From assembly GCF_000689255.1 (NCBI RefSeq), contig NZ_HG964446.1:263330-327329 (forward strand): 64,000 nt of DNA, read 5' to 3'. The stretch is from Mycobacterium triplex (GTDB lineage: Bacteria > Actinomycetota > Actinomycetes > Mycobacteriales > Mycobacteriaceae). This document shows positions 26,857 through 39,521 of the stretch, piece by piece. Position 1 is the first letter of the stretch, and each line of letters begins with the position of its first letter. A program made the position numbers and the translations under genes. Under the pieces are notes generated by a model. The model saw only the letters and a program-made list of their open reading frames with translations. It searched no databases and was not told the DNA's origin.

Positions 26857-28426
26857 AGAGCGGCAGCAGGCTGTGCTTACGGCCGACGCGGAACCAGATC
26901 TGCTTGTCTCGCAACAGATGTAGCGACTTGCGGATCAGCAGCCGGGTCTGGTGGGGATCGATGACCGCATCGATGAAGCCGCGCTCGGCGGCTGTCCACG
27001 GGATCGCCATGTTGAGGTTGTAGCCCTCGATGAAGTCCTTCTTGATCTGCTGCGCCTCGGGCGTCGTCGGGTCGGGGAACCGTTTCATCAGCAGCTGGGC
27101 GGCGCCCTCGGCGCCGATCACCGCGATGCGTGCGGTGGGCCAGGCGAAGTTGAAGTCGGCGGTCAGCTGCCGGGATCCCATCACCGCATACGCGCCGCCG
27201 TAGGACTTGCGGATCGTGATCGTCACCTTGGGCACGTCGGCCTCCACCACCGCGGAGAGGAACCGGCCGCCGCGCTTGATGATGCCGTTGCGCTCCTGTT
27301 CGGCCCCCGGCAGGAAGCCGGGGGTGTCGACGACGAAGATCAGCGGCAGCTCGAAGATGTCGCAGAACCGGATGAAACGTGTTGCCTTGTCGGAAGCTTC
27401 GTTGTCGATCGACCCGGCCAGGAACATGGGCTGGTTGGCGATCACGCCGACCGGGCGCCCGTCGACCCGGGCGAACCCGGTGATGATCGCCGGCCCCTGC
27501 TGCGCGGCGACGTCGAGGAAATCGCCGTCGTCGAAGATCCGCAGCAGGATCTCGTGCATGTCGTAGGCCGCGTTGTCGTTGTCCGGGATGATCGTGTCGA
27601 GTTCCAGATCGGTCGGGGTGATCTCCGGCTCCAGCCCGGGATTGACGATCGGCGGTTTCTCGAAGACGTTGGACGGCAGGAATGACAGGAAGTCGCGGAC
27701 GTACTGGAACGCCTCGGCCTCGGTGTCGACAACGTGATGAATATTGCCGTGGCGGGCCTGGACGTCGGCGCCACCCAGCTCGTCGAGCGTGATCTCTTCG
27801 CCGGTGACTTCCTTGATCACGTCGGGCCCGGTGACGAAGAAGTAGCCCTGGTCGCGCACCGCGACCAAGAGATCGTCCTGGATCGGCGAATAGACCGCTC
27901 CCCCAGCGCATTTGCCGAAGATGAGGGAGATCTGAGGCACCACCCCGGACAGGGCTTCGTGGCGGCGGCCCAGTTCGGCATACCAGGCCAGTGATGTGAC
28001 CGCGTCCTGGATGCGGGCGCCGCCCGAGTCCTGGATCCCGATGATCGGGCAGCCGACCATCGCGCACCACTCCATCAGCCGGGCCACCTTGCGGCCGAAC
28101 ATCTCCCCGACGGTGCCCTGGAACACGGTCTGGTCGTGGGAGAACACCCCGACCGGCCGGCCGTCGATCATGGCGTGGCCGGTGATGCAGCCGTCGCCGT
28201 AGAGCGCGTTCGGATCGTTCGGCGTCTTGGCGAGTGCCCCGACCTCCAGGAAGGTGCCCGGGTCGACCAGCGCATGGATGCGGGACCGGGCGCTGGGGAT
28301 GCCCTTCGCGTCGCGCTTGGCGGCCGCCTTCTCGCCGCCGGGTTCCTTGGCCAGTTCCAGACGAGCGTTGAGCTCGGCCAGTTTCTCGGCGGTCGTGTGC
28401 GCGCGCGAGGGCACTTCACCCGTCAC
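26855..28426 (-). CDS. accD4: Acyl-CoA carboxylase beta subunit AccD4
   Basis: Carboxyltransferase subunit of the acyl-CoA carboxylase complex that makes the carboxylated long-chain acyl-CoA (C24-C26) condensed by Pks13 during mycolic acid synthesis. 523 residues, usual length. Two carboxyltransferase halves are visible: [15 protein letters not shown] and [11 protein letters not shown] in the first, and [19 protein letters not shown] and [11 protein letters not shown] in the second (CoA and biotin sites). It lies eleven bases downstream of pks13, in the order fadD32-pks13-accD4 conserved in mycolate-producing bacteria. The start is GTG 28426. Confidence 0.96.
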   Translation of the reverse strand: MTGEVPSRAHTTAEKLAELNARLELAKEPGGEKAAAKRDAKGIPSARSRIHALVDPGTFLEVGALAKTPNDPNALYGDGCITGHAMIDGRPVGVFSHDQTVFQGTVGEMFGRKVARLMEWCAMVGCPIIGIQDSGGARIQDAVTSLAWYAELGRRHEALSGVVPQISLIFGKCAGGAVYSPIQDDLLVAVRDQGYFFVTGPDVIKEVTGEEITLDELGGADVQARHGNIHHVVDTEAEAFQYVRDFLSFLPSNVFEKPPIVNPGLEPEITPTDLELDTIIPDNDNAAYDMHEILLRIFDDGDFLDVAAQQGPAIITGFARVDGRPVGVIANQPMFLAGSIDNEASDKATRFIRFCDIFELPLIFVVDTPGFLPGAEQERNGIIKRGGRFLSAVVEADVPKVTITIRKSYGGAYAVMGSRQLTADFNFAWPTARIAVIGAEGAAQLLMKRFPDPTTPEAQQIKKDFIEGYNLNMAIPWTAAERGFIDAVIDPHQTRLLIRKSLHLLRDKQIWFRVGRKHSLLPL

Positions 28427-28437
28427 TACTTGCCTAC

Positions 28438-31400
28438 CTAACTATTCGAAGTCGTCCGGCGGTGCTCTGCCTCGACCGCGTTCAGCGCCTGGGTCATGTG
28501 CGCGCCGACCTTGGCGATGATCGGCTCGTCGATGGCCTGGATGTGCTCGCCACCGATCGGCACGACCTCGAGGTCGGCGACATACTCGCCCCAGCCTCCG
28601 TCCGGCTTACGAACGGCGTATCGCGGCTCGAACATGATCGCGTCGTCATGGTAGCGATCGGCCATGTAGAGGGTCACATGCCCGTCGTAAGGCTGGATCT
28701 CGGCGGTGTCGATCGCCCGGTTGTCCAGGTACGACGTGCGCTGGTGCTCGATGATCCCGGCCGGGATCTGCACCCCGCTCTGGCTCACGGCCTCGAGCAC
28801 GAACCGGATCTGGCCCTCGTCGTCGAGCTCTTCGAGCTGCTCGTAGGGGATCGCCGGGATGGTGACCTGGAAGGTCTTCTCGGCGAAGCGGGCGTAGCGG
28901 TCCCAGCGGGCGCGGACTTCCTCCTTGGTCTGCGGGACCTCTTCGCCGGCGCGCACCGCGTCGATCAGACCCACCCAGGCGACCTCCTTGCCCATCTTCT
29001 TGAGTCCGATCGCACACGCGTAGGCCAACACACCGCCCAGCGACCAGCCGGCCAGGACGTAGGGCCCGTCGCCCTGCATCTCGATCAGCTTCGGAACGTA
29101 TTGCGCCGCACGCTCTTCGATCGTCCCCTCGACCCGCTCGAAGCCGTACATCGGAGTGTCGGTGGGCAACCGGTTGAGCAGCGGTTCGTACACCACGGTC
29201 GAGCCGCCGGCCGGGTGGAAGACGAACACCGGCGTCTTGGTCGAGCCCTCGGGGCGGGCCCGCAGCGTGCGGACGAACCCGTCGATGGTGCCTGCCTCCA
29301 GGTACTGGCGGACCTTCTCGGCCAGCGCCTCGATGTTCTCGGCGGTCAGCACGTCTTCGGCGGTGATGGGTCCCTCGGCGCGCTCGGAAAGCCGCTCGGC
29401 CATCTTGGCGGCGCTGGCCTCGTCCAGCTTGGGCAGCGGGTTGAAGATGCCGCCCGGAGACTTGCCGGTGACGATGGCCCAGGTGGCGAACGTGACCCGC
29501 TCGGCGGCATCGCGCGGCGGCACGTCGGAGTTCAGCGCCTTGGCGACGGTCTCCTGGCTGAGCGCCTCGGCCGCACCGGTCAGGTTCGGCTTGACACCAT
29601 TGCCCGAACGGTTGCCCGCCGGACCGGACGGATCCGTCGGCGGCGGCGGAATCGGCGCATCCGACGGCGGCGGCGCCGGTTCGGCCTGCGGATCAGGCGC
29701 GGCGACAACGGATTCCGGCGTTGCGCCGCTGAGCAAACCGGCCTGCGCCCGGGCGATCTCCTCGGCCGTCTGGGTCTTCTGGTGCTCGTGCAGCTGCTCG
29801 ACCTCGTCGCGGTGCTCGATCGCGTACTCGATCAGCTTCTCGACGTTGTAGAGGTTGGCGTCCCGCACCGCCGTCAATTGGATTGGCGGCAAGTCGAAGT
29901 CGTACTCGACGCGGTTCTTGATCCGCACCGCCATCAGCGAGTCCAGGCCCAGCTCGATCAGCGGCACCTCCCACGGCAGGTCCTCGGGTTCATAACCCAT
30001 GGCCGCCGCCACGATGGCGCCGAGTCGCTGGGCGATGGTCTCACCGGACTCCGGCGACCACTTCACGAAGTCGGCGGGCATGTACCGGTTGGTCAGGCTG
30101 TCCGACAGCGTTTCCGCGTCCTCGACCTCTTCGACGGGTGCTTGGGCCGATCCCGTTGCGGGCGCGACCGCCACACCGGCACCGACCGCGGCGGGCAACG
30201 CCGCGGCGGCCTGACCCGCCCGGGAGACCAACGCGTCGTAGACCAACGTGAAGGACTCGTCGATGCGGGCATGCACCTGTACCGACGCACCGCCGGGGTG
30301 GCGAGTCATCGTCGTCACCAACCGGGCGCCCTCGCCCGGCACCGCGCGCTGCTCGGACGCCGTCAACTCGGCGTCGGGCATCACCGTCGTCGCAGCCGCG
30401 CGCACCAGCGCCGCGAGGTCGGTCTTGTCCCGGGGTGCGTACTCCCAGACGTGGCGGCCGTCCGGCAGCGCGACGTGCGTCCCGGGCATGACGATTGAGC
30501 CGTCGCCGCTGAAGTGCGCGTCGAGCCAGTGCTCCTTGCGCTTGAACCGGGTCGGCGGAATGTTGGCGTAATCCCCAGGCCTCTGGGCGGGGCTGAACAT
30601 GGTCCGGATGTCCAGGTCGTGTCCGTAGACGTACAGCTGCGCCATCGTCGAGACCATCGATTCGACCTCGTCCTGCTTGCGGGCCAGCGTCGGGATCAGC
30701 TGCGCGTCATGCAGCCCGGCCGACGCCGTGGTCAGGCCCACCTGCATCAGCGCCACCGGGTTGGGCGCCAGCTCCAGGAACGTGGTGTGCCCGCTGTCCA
30801 CGGCGTTGCGGATGCCGTGGGTGAAGTAGACGCTGTGGCGCAGCCCCTTCTTCCAGTAGTCGACATCGTGGATCGGGTCCGAGCCGGGCTTGATGTAGCT
30901 GCCCTCGTGCACGGTCGAGTAGATACCGGCGGTCGGGCTCATCGGCTTGATGCCCTGCAGTTCCGCGGCCAGCTCGCCGAGCAACGGATCCATCTGCGAG
31001 GTGTGGCTGGCACCCTTGGTCTGGAACTTGCGGGCGAACTTGCCCTCGGATTCCGCCCGGGCGATGATCGCGTCCACCTGCTCGGGCGGGCCGCCGATCA
31101 CGGTCTGGGTCGGTGCCGCGTAGACGCACACCTCCAGGTCGGGGAAGTCGGCGAACACCGTCTTGATCTCGTCGGCGGAGTACTCCACCAGCGCCATCAG
31201 CCGGATGAACTCGCCGAACAGCATCGACTCGCCCTCGCCCATCAGGTGCGAGCGCGAGCAGATCGCCCGGGTGGCGTCGCGCAGCGACAATCCGCCGGCG
31301 AAGTAGGCCGACGCGGCCTCACCCAGCGACTGCCCGACCACCGCGGCGGGCTTGGCACCGTGATGCTTGAGCAGCTCACCCAGCGCGATCTGGATCGCGA

Positions 31401-33777
31401 AGATGGTGACCTGGGTGGTCTCGATGCCGTAGTCCTGCGAGTCGTCGAGGATCAGCTCGAGCACCGAATAGCCCAGCTCGTCCTGGACCAGGGCGTCGAC
31501 CTTCTCGATCCACTCGGCGAACACCGGGTTGCGCAGGTACAGGCTCTTGCCCATCTTGCGGTGCTGAGCGCCGAATCCGGCGAGCACCCACACCGGGCCG
31601 TTGGTCACCGGCCCGTCGACGCTGAACACGTTCGGGCGCTGCTTGCCCTCGGCGACCGCGCGCAAGCCCTTGATGGCTTCCTCGTGGTCGTGGGCCAGCA
31701 CCACCGCGCGGGAACGGCCGTGGTTGCGCCGCGACAGCGACCGCCCGATCGACTCCAGCGACGACGCCTGCCCTTCGGGGCTTTCCATCCAGTCGGCCAG
31801 TTCGGCGGCCGCGGCCTTCTTGCGCGAGGTCAAAAACGCCGACACCGCGAGCGGGATCAGCGGCTTGGTGGGCTCCGACTCCTGTTGCGCGGCAAGCTCT
31901 TCCAGCGCCGCCGCCTTGAGCTCCAGCGCCTCGTCGGTGATGCCCGGCAGCTCGGGCTCGAAGTCGGGCACCTCGTACTCGTCGGTGATGATGTTGCCGA
32001 AATCGTCGAACCGCAGCGAGTGGCTTTCGAGCGTGGGCGCCTCGGCCTGCTCGGTGTCGGCGGCCGGCGTCACCTCGGGCGCGGGTTCGGGTCCGGGTTG
32101 CAGATCGCGCGGCAGTACTTCGCGGACGACCACATGGGCGTTGGCCCCGCCGAAGCCGAAGCTCGACACCCCGGCCAGCGCGTAGCCGCCGTAGCGCGGC
32201 CAATCCGTCGCGCTGTCAACGAATTTCAGGTGCGCGCCGTCGAAGTCGATGTAGGGACTCGGGCCGGCGAAGTTGATCGACGGCGGCAGCTTGTCGTGCT
32301 GCAACGACAACACGACCTTGGCCAAACTGGCCGCGCCGGCGGCCGACTCCAGGTGTCCCACATTGGTTTTGATCGCACCCAGCAGCGCCGGACGGTCGGC
32401 GGGACGACCGCGGCCGACGACCCGGCCCAGCGCCTCGGCCTCGATCGGGTCACCGAGGATGGTGCCGGTGCCGTGCGCCTCGATGTAGTCGACGGTGCGC
32501 GGGTCGATCCCGGCATCCTTGTAGGCCCGGCGCAGCACCTCGGCCTGCGCGTCCTGGTTGGGGGCGATCAGACCGTTGGACCGGCCGTCGTGGTTGACCG
32601 CGCTACCGGCGATGACGGCCAGAATCTGGTCGCCGTCACGACGCGCGTCATCGACCCGCTTGAGCACGAACATGCCGCCACCCTCGGAGCGGGTGTATCC
32701 GTCGGCGTCCGAGGAGAACGACTTGATCCGGCCGTCGGGCGACAACACCGCGCCGATCTCGTCGAAACCGAGCGTCGCCAGCGGGGTGAGCAGTGCGTTG
32801 ACACCGCCGGCGAGCGCGACGTCGCATTCGCCGTTGCGCAGCGCCTGCACCGCCTGATGCGTGGCTACCAGCGAGCTCGAGCACGCGGTGTCCAGTGCGA
32901 CCGAGGGGCCGCGGAAGTCGTAGAAATAGGACACCCGGTTGGCGATGATCGAGTTCGCGGTACCGGTGATCGCATACGGGTGGGCGACCGTCGGGTCGGA
33001 CACCGCCAGCAGCTGATAGTCGTGGTTGGAGAAGCCGACGTACACGCCGACGGCCTCGCCGCGCAGCGCCGACGCGGGGATGCGGGCGTGCTCGAGGGCC
33101 TCCCAGGTCAGCTCGAGCGCCAGCCGCTGCTGCGGGTCGATGTTGTCCGCCTCGGTCTTGGCGATCGCGAAGAACTCGGAGTCGAATCCCTTGACGTCCT
33201 TCAGGTAGCCGCCGCGGGTGCGGGCCTTGGCGACCAGCTGGGCGATGCGCGGCTCTTCCAGGAACTCCGACCAGCGGCCCTCGGGCAGATCGGTGATGGC
33301 GTCGCGGCCCTCCATCAGGGCCTGCCAGGTTTCGTCGGGGCTGTTCATGTCGCCGGGCAGCCGGGTGGACAGCCCCACGATCGCGATGTCGACGCGTTCG
33401 GCCGGTCCGGTGCGGGTCCAGTCGAGTTCGCCGACGTCGTCGGGACGTTCGGGTTCGCCCTCGATGATGCGCGTCGCCAACGACTCGATGGTCGGATGCT
33501 GGAAGGCCACCGCGACCGACAGCGTGACACCGGTCATGTCTTCGATGTCGGCGGCCATCGCCACCGCGTCGCGGGAGGACAGCCCCAGCTCCACCATCGG
33601 GACGGACTCGTCGATCGTGTCGGGCGATTGCCCCACGGCTCGGCCCACCCAGTTACGCAGCCACTCCCGCATCTCGGGGACCGTCATGTCGGTCCGCTTG
33701 GCGGGCGCGTCCTCGGCGGGCCCCCCAGCGGCCGCGTTTTCGGAGTTGTCCGTCAGGTCAGATTCTGTGTCAGCCAT
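28438..33777 (-). CDS. pks13: Polyketide synthase Pks13, mycolic acid condensase
   Basis: Type I polyketide synthase that joins the meromycolate and the carboxylated alpha chain in the final condensation of mycolic acid synthesis. The 1779 residues read ACP1 ([12 protein letters not shown], probable phosphopantetheine Ser68), KS ([10 protein letters not shown] near residue 295, later EAHGTGT and NVGHLE), AT ([11 protein letters not shown]), ACP2 ([10 protein letters not shown]) and thioesterase ([10 protein letters not shown]). Start ATG 33777 gives the known N-terminus (MADTES) and has AAGGA upstream. A longer in-frame reading upstream overlaps fadD32 and is unlikely. The linker after ACP2 is richer in Pro/Ala than in M. 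tuberculosis. fadD32 ends eight bases upstream. Confidence 0.97.
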   Translation of the reverse strand: MADTESDLTDNSENAAAGGPAEDAPAKRTDMTVPEMREWLRNWVGRAVGQSPDTIDESVPMVELGLSSRDAVAMAADIEDMTGVTLSVAVAFQHPTIESLATRIIEGEPERPDDVGELDWTRTGPAERVDIAIVGLSTRLPGDMNSPDETWQALMEGRDAITDLPEGRWSEFLEEPRIAQLVAKARTRGGYLKDVKGFDSEFFAIAKTEADNIDPQQRLALELTWEALEHARIPASALRGEAVGVYVGFSNHDYQLLAVSDPTVAHPYAITGTANSIIANRVSYFYDFRGPSVALDTACSSSLVATHQAVQALRNGECDVALAGGVNALLTPLATLGFDEIGAVLSPDGRIKSFSSDADGYTRSEGGGMFVLKRVDDARRDGDQILAVIAGSAVNHDGRSNGLIAPNQDAQAEVLRRAYKDAGIDPRTVDYIEAHGTGTILGDPIEAEALGRVVGRGRPADRPALLGAIKTNVGHLESAAGAASLAKVVLSLQHDKLPPSINFAGPSPYIDFDGAHLKFVDSATDWPRYGGYALAGVSSFGFGGANAHVVVREVLPRDLQPGPEPAPEVTPAADTEQAEAPTLESHSLRFDDFGNIITDEYEVPDFEPELPGITDEALELKAAALEELAAQQESEPTKPLIPLAVSAFLTSRKKAAAAELADWMESPEGQASSLESIGRSLSRRNHGRSRAVVLAHDHEEAIKGLRAVAEGKQRPNVFSVDGPVTNGPVWVLAGFGAQHRKMGKSLYLRNPVFAEWIEKVDALVQDELGYSVLELILDDSQDYGIETTQVTIFAIQIALGELLKHHGAKPAAVVGQSLGEAASAYFAGGLSLRDATRAICSRSHLMGEGESMLFGEFIRLMALVEYSADEIKTVFADFPDLEVCVYAAPTQTVIGGPPEQVDAIIARAESEGKFARKFQTKGASHTSQMDPLLGELAAELQGIKPMSPTAGIYSTVHEGSYIKPGSDPIHDVDYWKKGLRHSVYFTHGIRNAVDSGHTTFLELAPNPVALMQVGLTTASAGLHDAQLIPTLARKQDEVESMVSTMAQLYVYGHDLDIRTMFSPAQRPGDYANIPPTRFKRKEHWLDAHFSGDGSIVMPGTHVALPDGRHVWEYAPRDKTDLAALVRAAATTVMPDAELTASEQRAVPGEGARLVTTMTRHPGGASVQVHARIDESFTLVYDALVSRAGQAAAALPAAVGAGVAVAPATGSAQAPVEEVEDAETLSDSLTNRYMPADFVKWSPESGETIAQRLGAIVAAAMGYEPEDLPWEVPLIELGLDSLMAVRIKNRVEYDFDLPPIQLTAVRDANLYNVEKLIEYAIEHRDEVEQLHEHQKTQTAEEIARAQAGLLSGATPESVVAAPDPQAEPAPPPSDAPIPPPPTDPSGPAGNRSGNGVKPNLTGAAEALSQETVAKALNSDVPPRDAAERVTFATWAIVTGKSPGGIFNPLPKLDEASAAKMAERLSERAEGPITAEDVLTAENIEALAEKVRQYLEAGTIDGFVRTLRARPEGSTKTPVFVFHPAGGSTVVYEPLLNRLPTDTPMYGFERVEGTIEERAAQYVPKLIEMQGDGPYVLAGWSLGGVLAYACAIGLKKMGKEVAWVGLIDAVRAGEEVPQTKEEVRARWDRYARFAEKTFQVTIPAIPYEQLEELDDEGQIRFVLEAVSQSGVQIPAGIIEHQRTSYLDNRAIDTAEIQPYDGHVTLYMADRYHDDAIMFEPRYAVRKPDGGWGEYVADLEVVPIGGEHIQAIDEPIIAKVGAHMTQALNAVEAEHRRTTSNS

Positions 33778-33784
33778 GGTTCCT

Positions 33785-35683
33785 TCAGTCTGTGGCACTG
33801 GCGAAAGCGGTCGGGGATCCGACGCCGCTGCGCAGACTGCCGTCCAGGTATGCGGCGCGGCAGGCGCGGTGCCCGATCTTGCCGCTGGAGGTGCGGGGGA
33901 TCGTCCCCGACTGCACCAGCAGCAGGTCACGGACGGTGACCCCGTGACGTACGGCGATGGCCGCGCGAATGTCGTCAGCGATGGGTTGGTAGTCGAGCTT
34001 GTGTGTTCCGGCGGCACGCTCGGCGACGATCACCAGCTGTTCGGAGGTGTCGTCCGGGTCGAACTTGAGCCCGGCGTGCGGGTTGTCGAACACCGCTTGC
34101 GGCAACTGGTTCGCCGGGACCGAGAAGGCGGCGACGTATCCGGTGCGCAACGCCTTGCTGGCCTCCTGCGCCGAGTACTCGAGGTCCTGCGGGTAGTGGT
34201 TGCGGCCGTCGATGATGACCAGGTCCTTGATGCGGCCCGCTATATAGAGGTGGCCGTTGAAATAGGTGCCGTAGTCGCCGGTGCGCACCCACAGCGCGTC
34301 GTCGTCGGCGCCCTCCGCGTGTGACTCGGGGATCCGCGACTTGAGGATGTTGCGGAAGACGTGGTTGGTCTCTTCTTCCCTGCCCCAGTAGCCGGTGCCC
34401 AGGTTCTTGCCGTGCAACCAGATCTCGCCGATCTGGCTGTCGGGCAGCTCGCTGGCGGTGTCGGGATCGACGATGACGGCCCACTCGTCGACGCCGATCA
34501 CGCCGGCGGATACCTGGGCGACCGCGTTCGGCGAATCCGCGGCGACCTCGACGAAGCGTTGCTTGTTCAGCTCCTCACGGTCGACGTGGATGACGGTGGG
34601 CGCCTCGTCCATCGGCGTGGTGGACACGAACAGCGTGGCCTCGGCCAGGCCGTAGGACGGCTTGATCGCGGTCTTGCGCAGACCGTAGGGCTCGAACGCC
34701 TCGTAGAACTTGCGCATCGACGCCGGGGACACCGGCTCGCTGCCGTTGAGGATGCCCTTGACGTTGCTCAGGTCCAGCGGCGGCTCGTCGTCCTTGGGCA
34801 GACCGCGGACCGCGGCGTGCTCGAAGGCGAAGTTCGGTGCGACGGTGAAGACCTCACAATCCGGGCCGTCATCCGGCTTGCGCGCCATCTCGCGGATCCA
34901 GCGGCCGGGACGGCGCACGAACGCCGCCGGCGTCATGAAGGTGAAGCTGTGGCCGAGCACCGGGGACAGCAAGGCGGTGATCAGTCCCATGTCGTGGAAG
35001 AACGGCAGCCAGGACAGACCGCGGTCGCCGTCCTTGCCTTCCAGGCCGTTGAGCACCTGCAGCACGTTGGTGGGCAAGTTCAGGTGGGTGATCTGCACGC
35101 CGGTCGGGGTCCGGGTGGATCCGGAGGTGTACTGCAGGTAGGCGATCGTGTCCTCGTCGGCTTCGGGCGCGACCCAGGTGGCGGCGACCTCGTCGGGCAC
35201 CGCGTCGACGGCGACGACGCGCGGCCGCTCCTTGGCCGCCCGGGCCCGGATGAACTTGCGAACACCTTCGGCGGCCTCGGTGGTGGTCAGGATCGTCGAG
35301 GGCGCGCAGTCGTCGAGGACGGCGTGCAGGCGACCGACGTGGCCCGGCTCGCCGGGGTCGAACAAGGGCACCGCGATCCGGCCGGCGTACAGCGCGCCGA
35401 AGAACGCGATGAGGTAGTTCAGGTTCTGCGGGCACAGGATGGCGATCCGGTCGCCGGGCTCGGTGACCTGTTGCAGACGCGCGCCCACGGCGCGGTTGCG
35501 CACGCTGAACTCCGACCAGACGATGTCGCGCTCGACGCCGTCGCGCTCGGTGGAATAGTCGATGAACCGGTAGGCCAGCTTGCCACCGCGAACCTTCGCC
35601 CACTTCTCGACGTGCTTGACCAAGTTCGTGTTGTCCGGGAACTTGATTCGTCCGTCCACGATGAACGGGTTGTGGTACGCCAT
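33785..35683 (-). CDS. fadD32: Long-chain fatty-acid-AMP ligase FadD32
   Basis: Activates meromycolic acid as an acyl-adenylate and loads it on the N-terminal ACP of Pks13. The 632 residues contain the adenylate-forming motifs: [15 protein letters not shown] (P-loop), [31 protein letters not shown], and [22 protein letters not shown] with the hinge and C-terminal domain to [17 protein letters not shown] just upstream of ATG 35683 supports the start. It is the first gene of the fadD32-pks13-accD4 set. The following spacer of seven bases suggests co-transcription. Confidence 0.96.
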   Translation of the reverse strand: MAYHNPFIVDGRIKFPDNTNLVKHVEKWAKVRGGKLAYRFIDYSTERDGVERDIVWSEFSVRNRAVGARLQQVTEPGDRIAILCPQNLNYLIAFFGALYAGRIAVPLFDPGEPGHVGRLHAVLDDCAPSTILTTTEAAEGVRKFIRARAAKERPRVVAVDAVPDEVAATWVAPEADEDTIAYLQYTSGSTRTPTGVQITHLNLPTNVLQVLNGLEGKDGDRGLSWLPFFHDMGLITALLSPVLGHSFTFMTPAAFVRRPGRWIREMARKPDDGPDCEVFTVAPNFAFEHAAVRGLPKDDEPPLDLSNVKGILNGSEPVSPASMRKFYEAFEPYGLRKTAIKPSYGLAEATLFVSTTPMDEAPTVIHVDREELNKQRFVEVAADSPNAVAQVSAGVIGVDEWAVIVDPDTASELPDSQIGEIWLHGKNLGTGYWGREEETNHVFRNILKSRIPESHAEGADDDALWVRTGDYGTYFNGHLYIAGRIKDLVIIDGRNHYPQDLEYSAQEASKALRTGYVAAFSVPANQLPQAVFDNPHAGLKFDPDDTSEQLVIVAERAAGTHKLDYQPIADDIRAAIAVRHGVTVRDLLLVQSGTIPRTSSGKIGHRACRAAYLDGSLRSGVGSPTAFASATD

Positions 35684-35964
35684 GCCGCCCTCTCCTGTTA
35701 CACACTCGCCGGTTAGCTACTCCGACGGTCCTGGTGTCGGCTTCGCCGACGATGTCCTCCGCGCGCGGGCCGGCCTCGTACGCGGCGCAAACTTGCGCCG
35801 GTCCGTCCGAGCTTCGACCCGGTCGGGAACCGCCAAACTCTTATCGCTCTTATTTTTCTCTTAATGTTAGGCGGCGGCGCGCGGCAGACCAAATCTCAAG
35901 GTACCGCCGATTGCCCTCGGTACCGCCTACCTGACCGCTGTGTCCCTTCGCCCGGCACTCCGCG
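35684..35964. promoter_or_regulatory. Intergenic region upstream of fadD32
   Basis: About 280 bases between the lipase stop and the fadD32 start, transcribed leftward. It should hold the fadD32 promoter. Features seen are a short hairpin GTCGGC (35736-35741), TTC loop, GCCGAC (35745-35750), and an A/T-rich run near 35840-35870 (TTATTTTTCTCTTAATG). I saw no gene in it. Confidence 0.4.
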
Positions 35965-36975
35965 TTATCCGTGCTTGGGGTGCGGCGCGTTTTCGATGAG
36001 GTTACGCGCCCAGTTCAATGTCCAATCCGTGGACGTGGCTCCGTCCAGATTCCAGAACTGCGGAGTGGCGTACATGGCGTGGACGGGTTGGCCCGCACCG
36101 CCGGCCAGCGTGTTGAGGGTATTCGGCAGGTTCGCGACGCTGAACGCCTCGTCCGGAGCGGCGCAGATCAGATCGCCGGCCGCGCAGATCTCGTTGGTCT
36201 TGCTGTTGAGGTCGCCGAAGCCGCCGGGCCGGGGGCCGGTCATGGTCAAACCGAGCCCGGACAACATCGGTACCTCGTGCAGGGTGACCTCCGCGCCCTG
36301 GCCCGGCGGGTTGGGGCCGACGTCGTTGCCCACGCCCGGCTGGCGGCGCCCGTCGGCGATCAGCGTCACGCCCAGCACCAGGTCGTCGTCGACGGGACCG
36401 CGGCCGTTGCCGATATCACTGGCAATGTCACCGGCGATCACCGCGCCCTGCGAGAAGCCGACCAGCACGTAACTGGTCAGCGGGCATTTGTTGGTCATGT
36501 CGGTCAGCGCTTGGATCGCCGCGCGGGTGCCCTCCGCCCGACTGTCGTTGTAGGACATCTGCTTGACGCCACCGAGCGGGTTGTTGAATTGGGCGGTGTA
36601 GGGGACGGTGTAGGTCTGCACCCGCGAGGACGGGAACTGCTGGCTGATCGCCAGGGTGTCTTGGTGCAGCAACGCATTCGGGAACTGCATCGGGTTGAGC
36701 GGATCGTCGGTCGGCGATGACTCCCAGGTGCCGGGAATGACGAGCATTTGGACGTCGGGGCAGGATGCGTCCTGTGCGGCCGGCCGGGGCTTGTGCGGAT
36801 GCGTCGTCGTCGACGACGGCGGCAGGATGCCCGGCGGCACCGCGCTCGGCGGCGCCTCGGTGCTGCGCAGCATCGTCACCACGGCCACGATGACCAACAA
36901 AACGACCCCGGCCATGGAAAGCGCGGCCACCCAGGCGAGGATTCGGCGGCGCTTGCGCTGGGCGTTGGTGGTCAT
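35965..36975 (-). CDS. Cutinase-like lipase/thioesterase, Rv3802c (Culp6) orthologue
   Basis: A 336-residue membrane-anchored serine esterase. Residues ~10-35 are a transmembrane or signal-anchor segment ([20 protein letters not shown]); a Pro/Ser/Thr-rich linker follows (residues ~40-65). The alpha/beta-hydrolase region has the nucleophile in [14 protein letters not shown] and a cutinase-like fold, with cysteines expected to pair. In M. tuberculosis Rv3802c has phospholipase and thioesterase activity, is essential, and lies in the mycolic acid cluster. Start ATG 36975 has AGGAG upstream. Its substrate in vivo is not settled. Confidence 0.9.
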   Translation of the reverse strand: MTTNAQRKRRRILAWVAALSMAGVVLLVIVAVVTMLRSTEAPPSAVPPGILPPSSTTTHPHKPRPAAQDASCPDVQMLVIPGTWESSPTDDPLNPMQFPNALLHQDTLAISQQFPSSRVQTYTVPYTAQFNNPLGGVKQMSYNDSRAEGTRAAIQALTDMTNKCPLTSYVLVGFSQGAVIAGDIASDIGNGRGPVDDDLVLGVTLIADGRRQPGVGNDVGPNPPGQGAEVTLHEVPMLSGLGLTMTGPRPGGFGDLNSKTNEICAAGDLICAAPDEAFSVANLPNTLNTLAGGAGQPVHAMYATPQFWNLDGATSTDWTLNWARNLIENAPHPKHG

Positions 36976-37104
36976 GTTCTCCTGCTAGCAGAGTCGGTGG
37001 GTCGCAGCTTGTTGCCAGGCAAGCGGCCATCGCGCCCTCTGCTGCTCAATACACGGTACCGGCTCGGCGCGCGGCGCCGTCCGTCCTGCCAGCGGGTCGC
37101 GTGG

Positions 37105-38010
37105 CTAGCGAATGGCTCCCACGATGTCGCCCGACATGGCGCCCAGCTGGCCCGACCACGAACCCCAGCCGTTGTCGCCGCCGGCCGGGAAGTCGAAGTG
37201 GCCGTTGTGCCCGCCGACGCTGCGGTACTGCTGGTAGAACATGCGGCTGTTACCCATCGCCTCGCCGGCCTGCCCGATCATCGCGGCCGCGTCGCCACCC
37301 ATGTTCGTCGGGCTCCAGACCCACACCCGGGTGTTGTTCTGTGCCAGCAGCGCGGCGTGCACGTACGGGTCGTGCCACTTCCACCGGCCCAGCTGCGGGG
37401 CGCCCCACATGCCGTTGCCGTCCACGCCGCCGAATTGCTGGAGGCCGGCCAGGATCGAACCGTTCGTGGTGGTGTTCGACGGGTAAAGGAACCCGGACAG
37501 CGAGCCGGCGAAGCCGAAGCGGTCGGGGTGGAAGGCGGCCAGCGCCATCGCGGCATAGCCGCCCTGGGAAGCGCCCACGGCGGCGTGCCCGCCGGGTGCC
37601 AGGCCCTTGTTGGCGGCCAGCCAGTCGGGCAGCTCGCTGGACAGGAAGGTGTCCCACTGTTTGCTGCCGTCCTGCTCCCAGTTGGTGTACATGCTCCAGG
37701 CGCCACCGGCGGGCGCGACCACGGAGATGCCCTTGCCGCCCAGCGCGCCCATCGCGTTGCCGGCGGTCACCCAGTTGCTGACGTCGGGGGCAGCGTTGAA
37801 CGCGTCCAGCAGATACACCGCGTGCGGACCGCCGCCCAGGAAGGCAACCGGGATATCGCGGCCCATGGCGCCGGACGGCACCATCAGCGTCTCGTACGGC
37901 GCCGCTTCGGCCTTGCCCATGATCCCTGCCGCCACACCGCCGAATGCGAGTGTCAGCGCGGCAACGCAGAGCACCCGCAATAGCATCGACAGACCCCGCA
38001 CGCCACCCAT
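37105..38010 (-). CDS. fbpD: Antigen 85-related secreted protein MPT51 (FbpD)
   Basis: About 301 residues. Signal peptide residues ~1-35 (MLLRVLCVAALTLAFGGVAA) then an Ag85-like alpha/beta-hydrolase (APYETLMVPSGAMGRDIPVA). MPT51 is a non-mycolyltransferase relative of antigen 85 that binds matrix or sugar ligands. The catalytic Glu and His of Ag85 are not conserved (GGDNGWGSW replaces THDW). The nucleophile region reads AVGASQGGYAAMA, with Ser where I recall Ala in M. tuberculosis. GGAGGG five bases before ATG 38010 supports the start. It lies beside fbpA, as in M. tuberculosis. Confidence 0.9.
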   Translation of the reverse strand: MGGVRGLSMLLRVLCVAALTLAFGGVAAGIMGKAEAAPYETLMVPSGAMGRDIPVAFLGGGPHAVYLLDAFNAAPDVSNWVTAGNAMGALGGKGISVVAPAGGAWSMYTNWEQDGSKQWDTFLSSELPDWLAANKGLAPGGHAAVGASQGGYAAMALAAFHPDRFGFAGSLSGFLYPSNTTTNGSILAGLQQFGGVDGNGMWGAPQLGRWKWHDPYVHAALLAQNNTRVWVWSPTNMGGDAAAMIGQAGEAMGNSRMFYQQYRSVGGHNGHFDFPAGGDNGWGSWSGQLGAMSGDIVGAIR

Positions 38011-38112
38011 GTCCGCCCTCCATCGTGTAGTCGCTGTGTTTGCACAGTAACCAGCGCCGAAGTTGAGCCGATCCGCAGGGTAGTGAAACAGGTCACACCA
38101 TGGAACGACTGA

Positions 38113-38138
38113 CGGCGGGAACCCGGAGGTTCCCGCCG
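38113..38138 (-). terminator. Hairpin downstream of fbpA
   Basis: CGGCGGGAACC (38113-38123) and GGTTCCCGCCG (38128-38138) form a perfect 11-base stem with a four-base loop. It sits 23 bases beyond the fbpA stop and before fbpD in the direction of transcription. There is no U tract, so it resembles the tract-less hairpins of mycobacteria. Confidence 0.6.
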
Positions 38139-38161
38139 CCAATCGCGTTGCTTTGAAGGGG

Positions 38162-39521
<1,360 letters not shown>

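Noticed and set aside
30514..33939. A reading frame of over 1100 codons opposite pks13
   Set aside because: Typical antisense frame of a GC-rich gene; composition (His/Asp/Arg/Gln-rich) and lack of motifs mark it as a shadow.
33778..34017. An 80-codon N-terminal extension of Pks13
   Set aside because: It overlaps fadD32, is Ser/Pro/Arg-rich and not family-like, while ATG 33777 has a good ribosome site and the known N-terminus.
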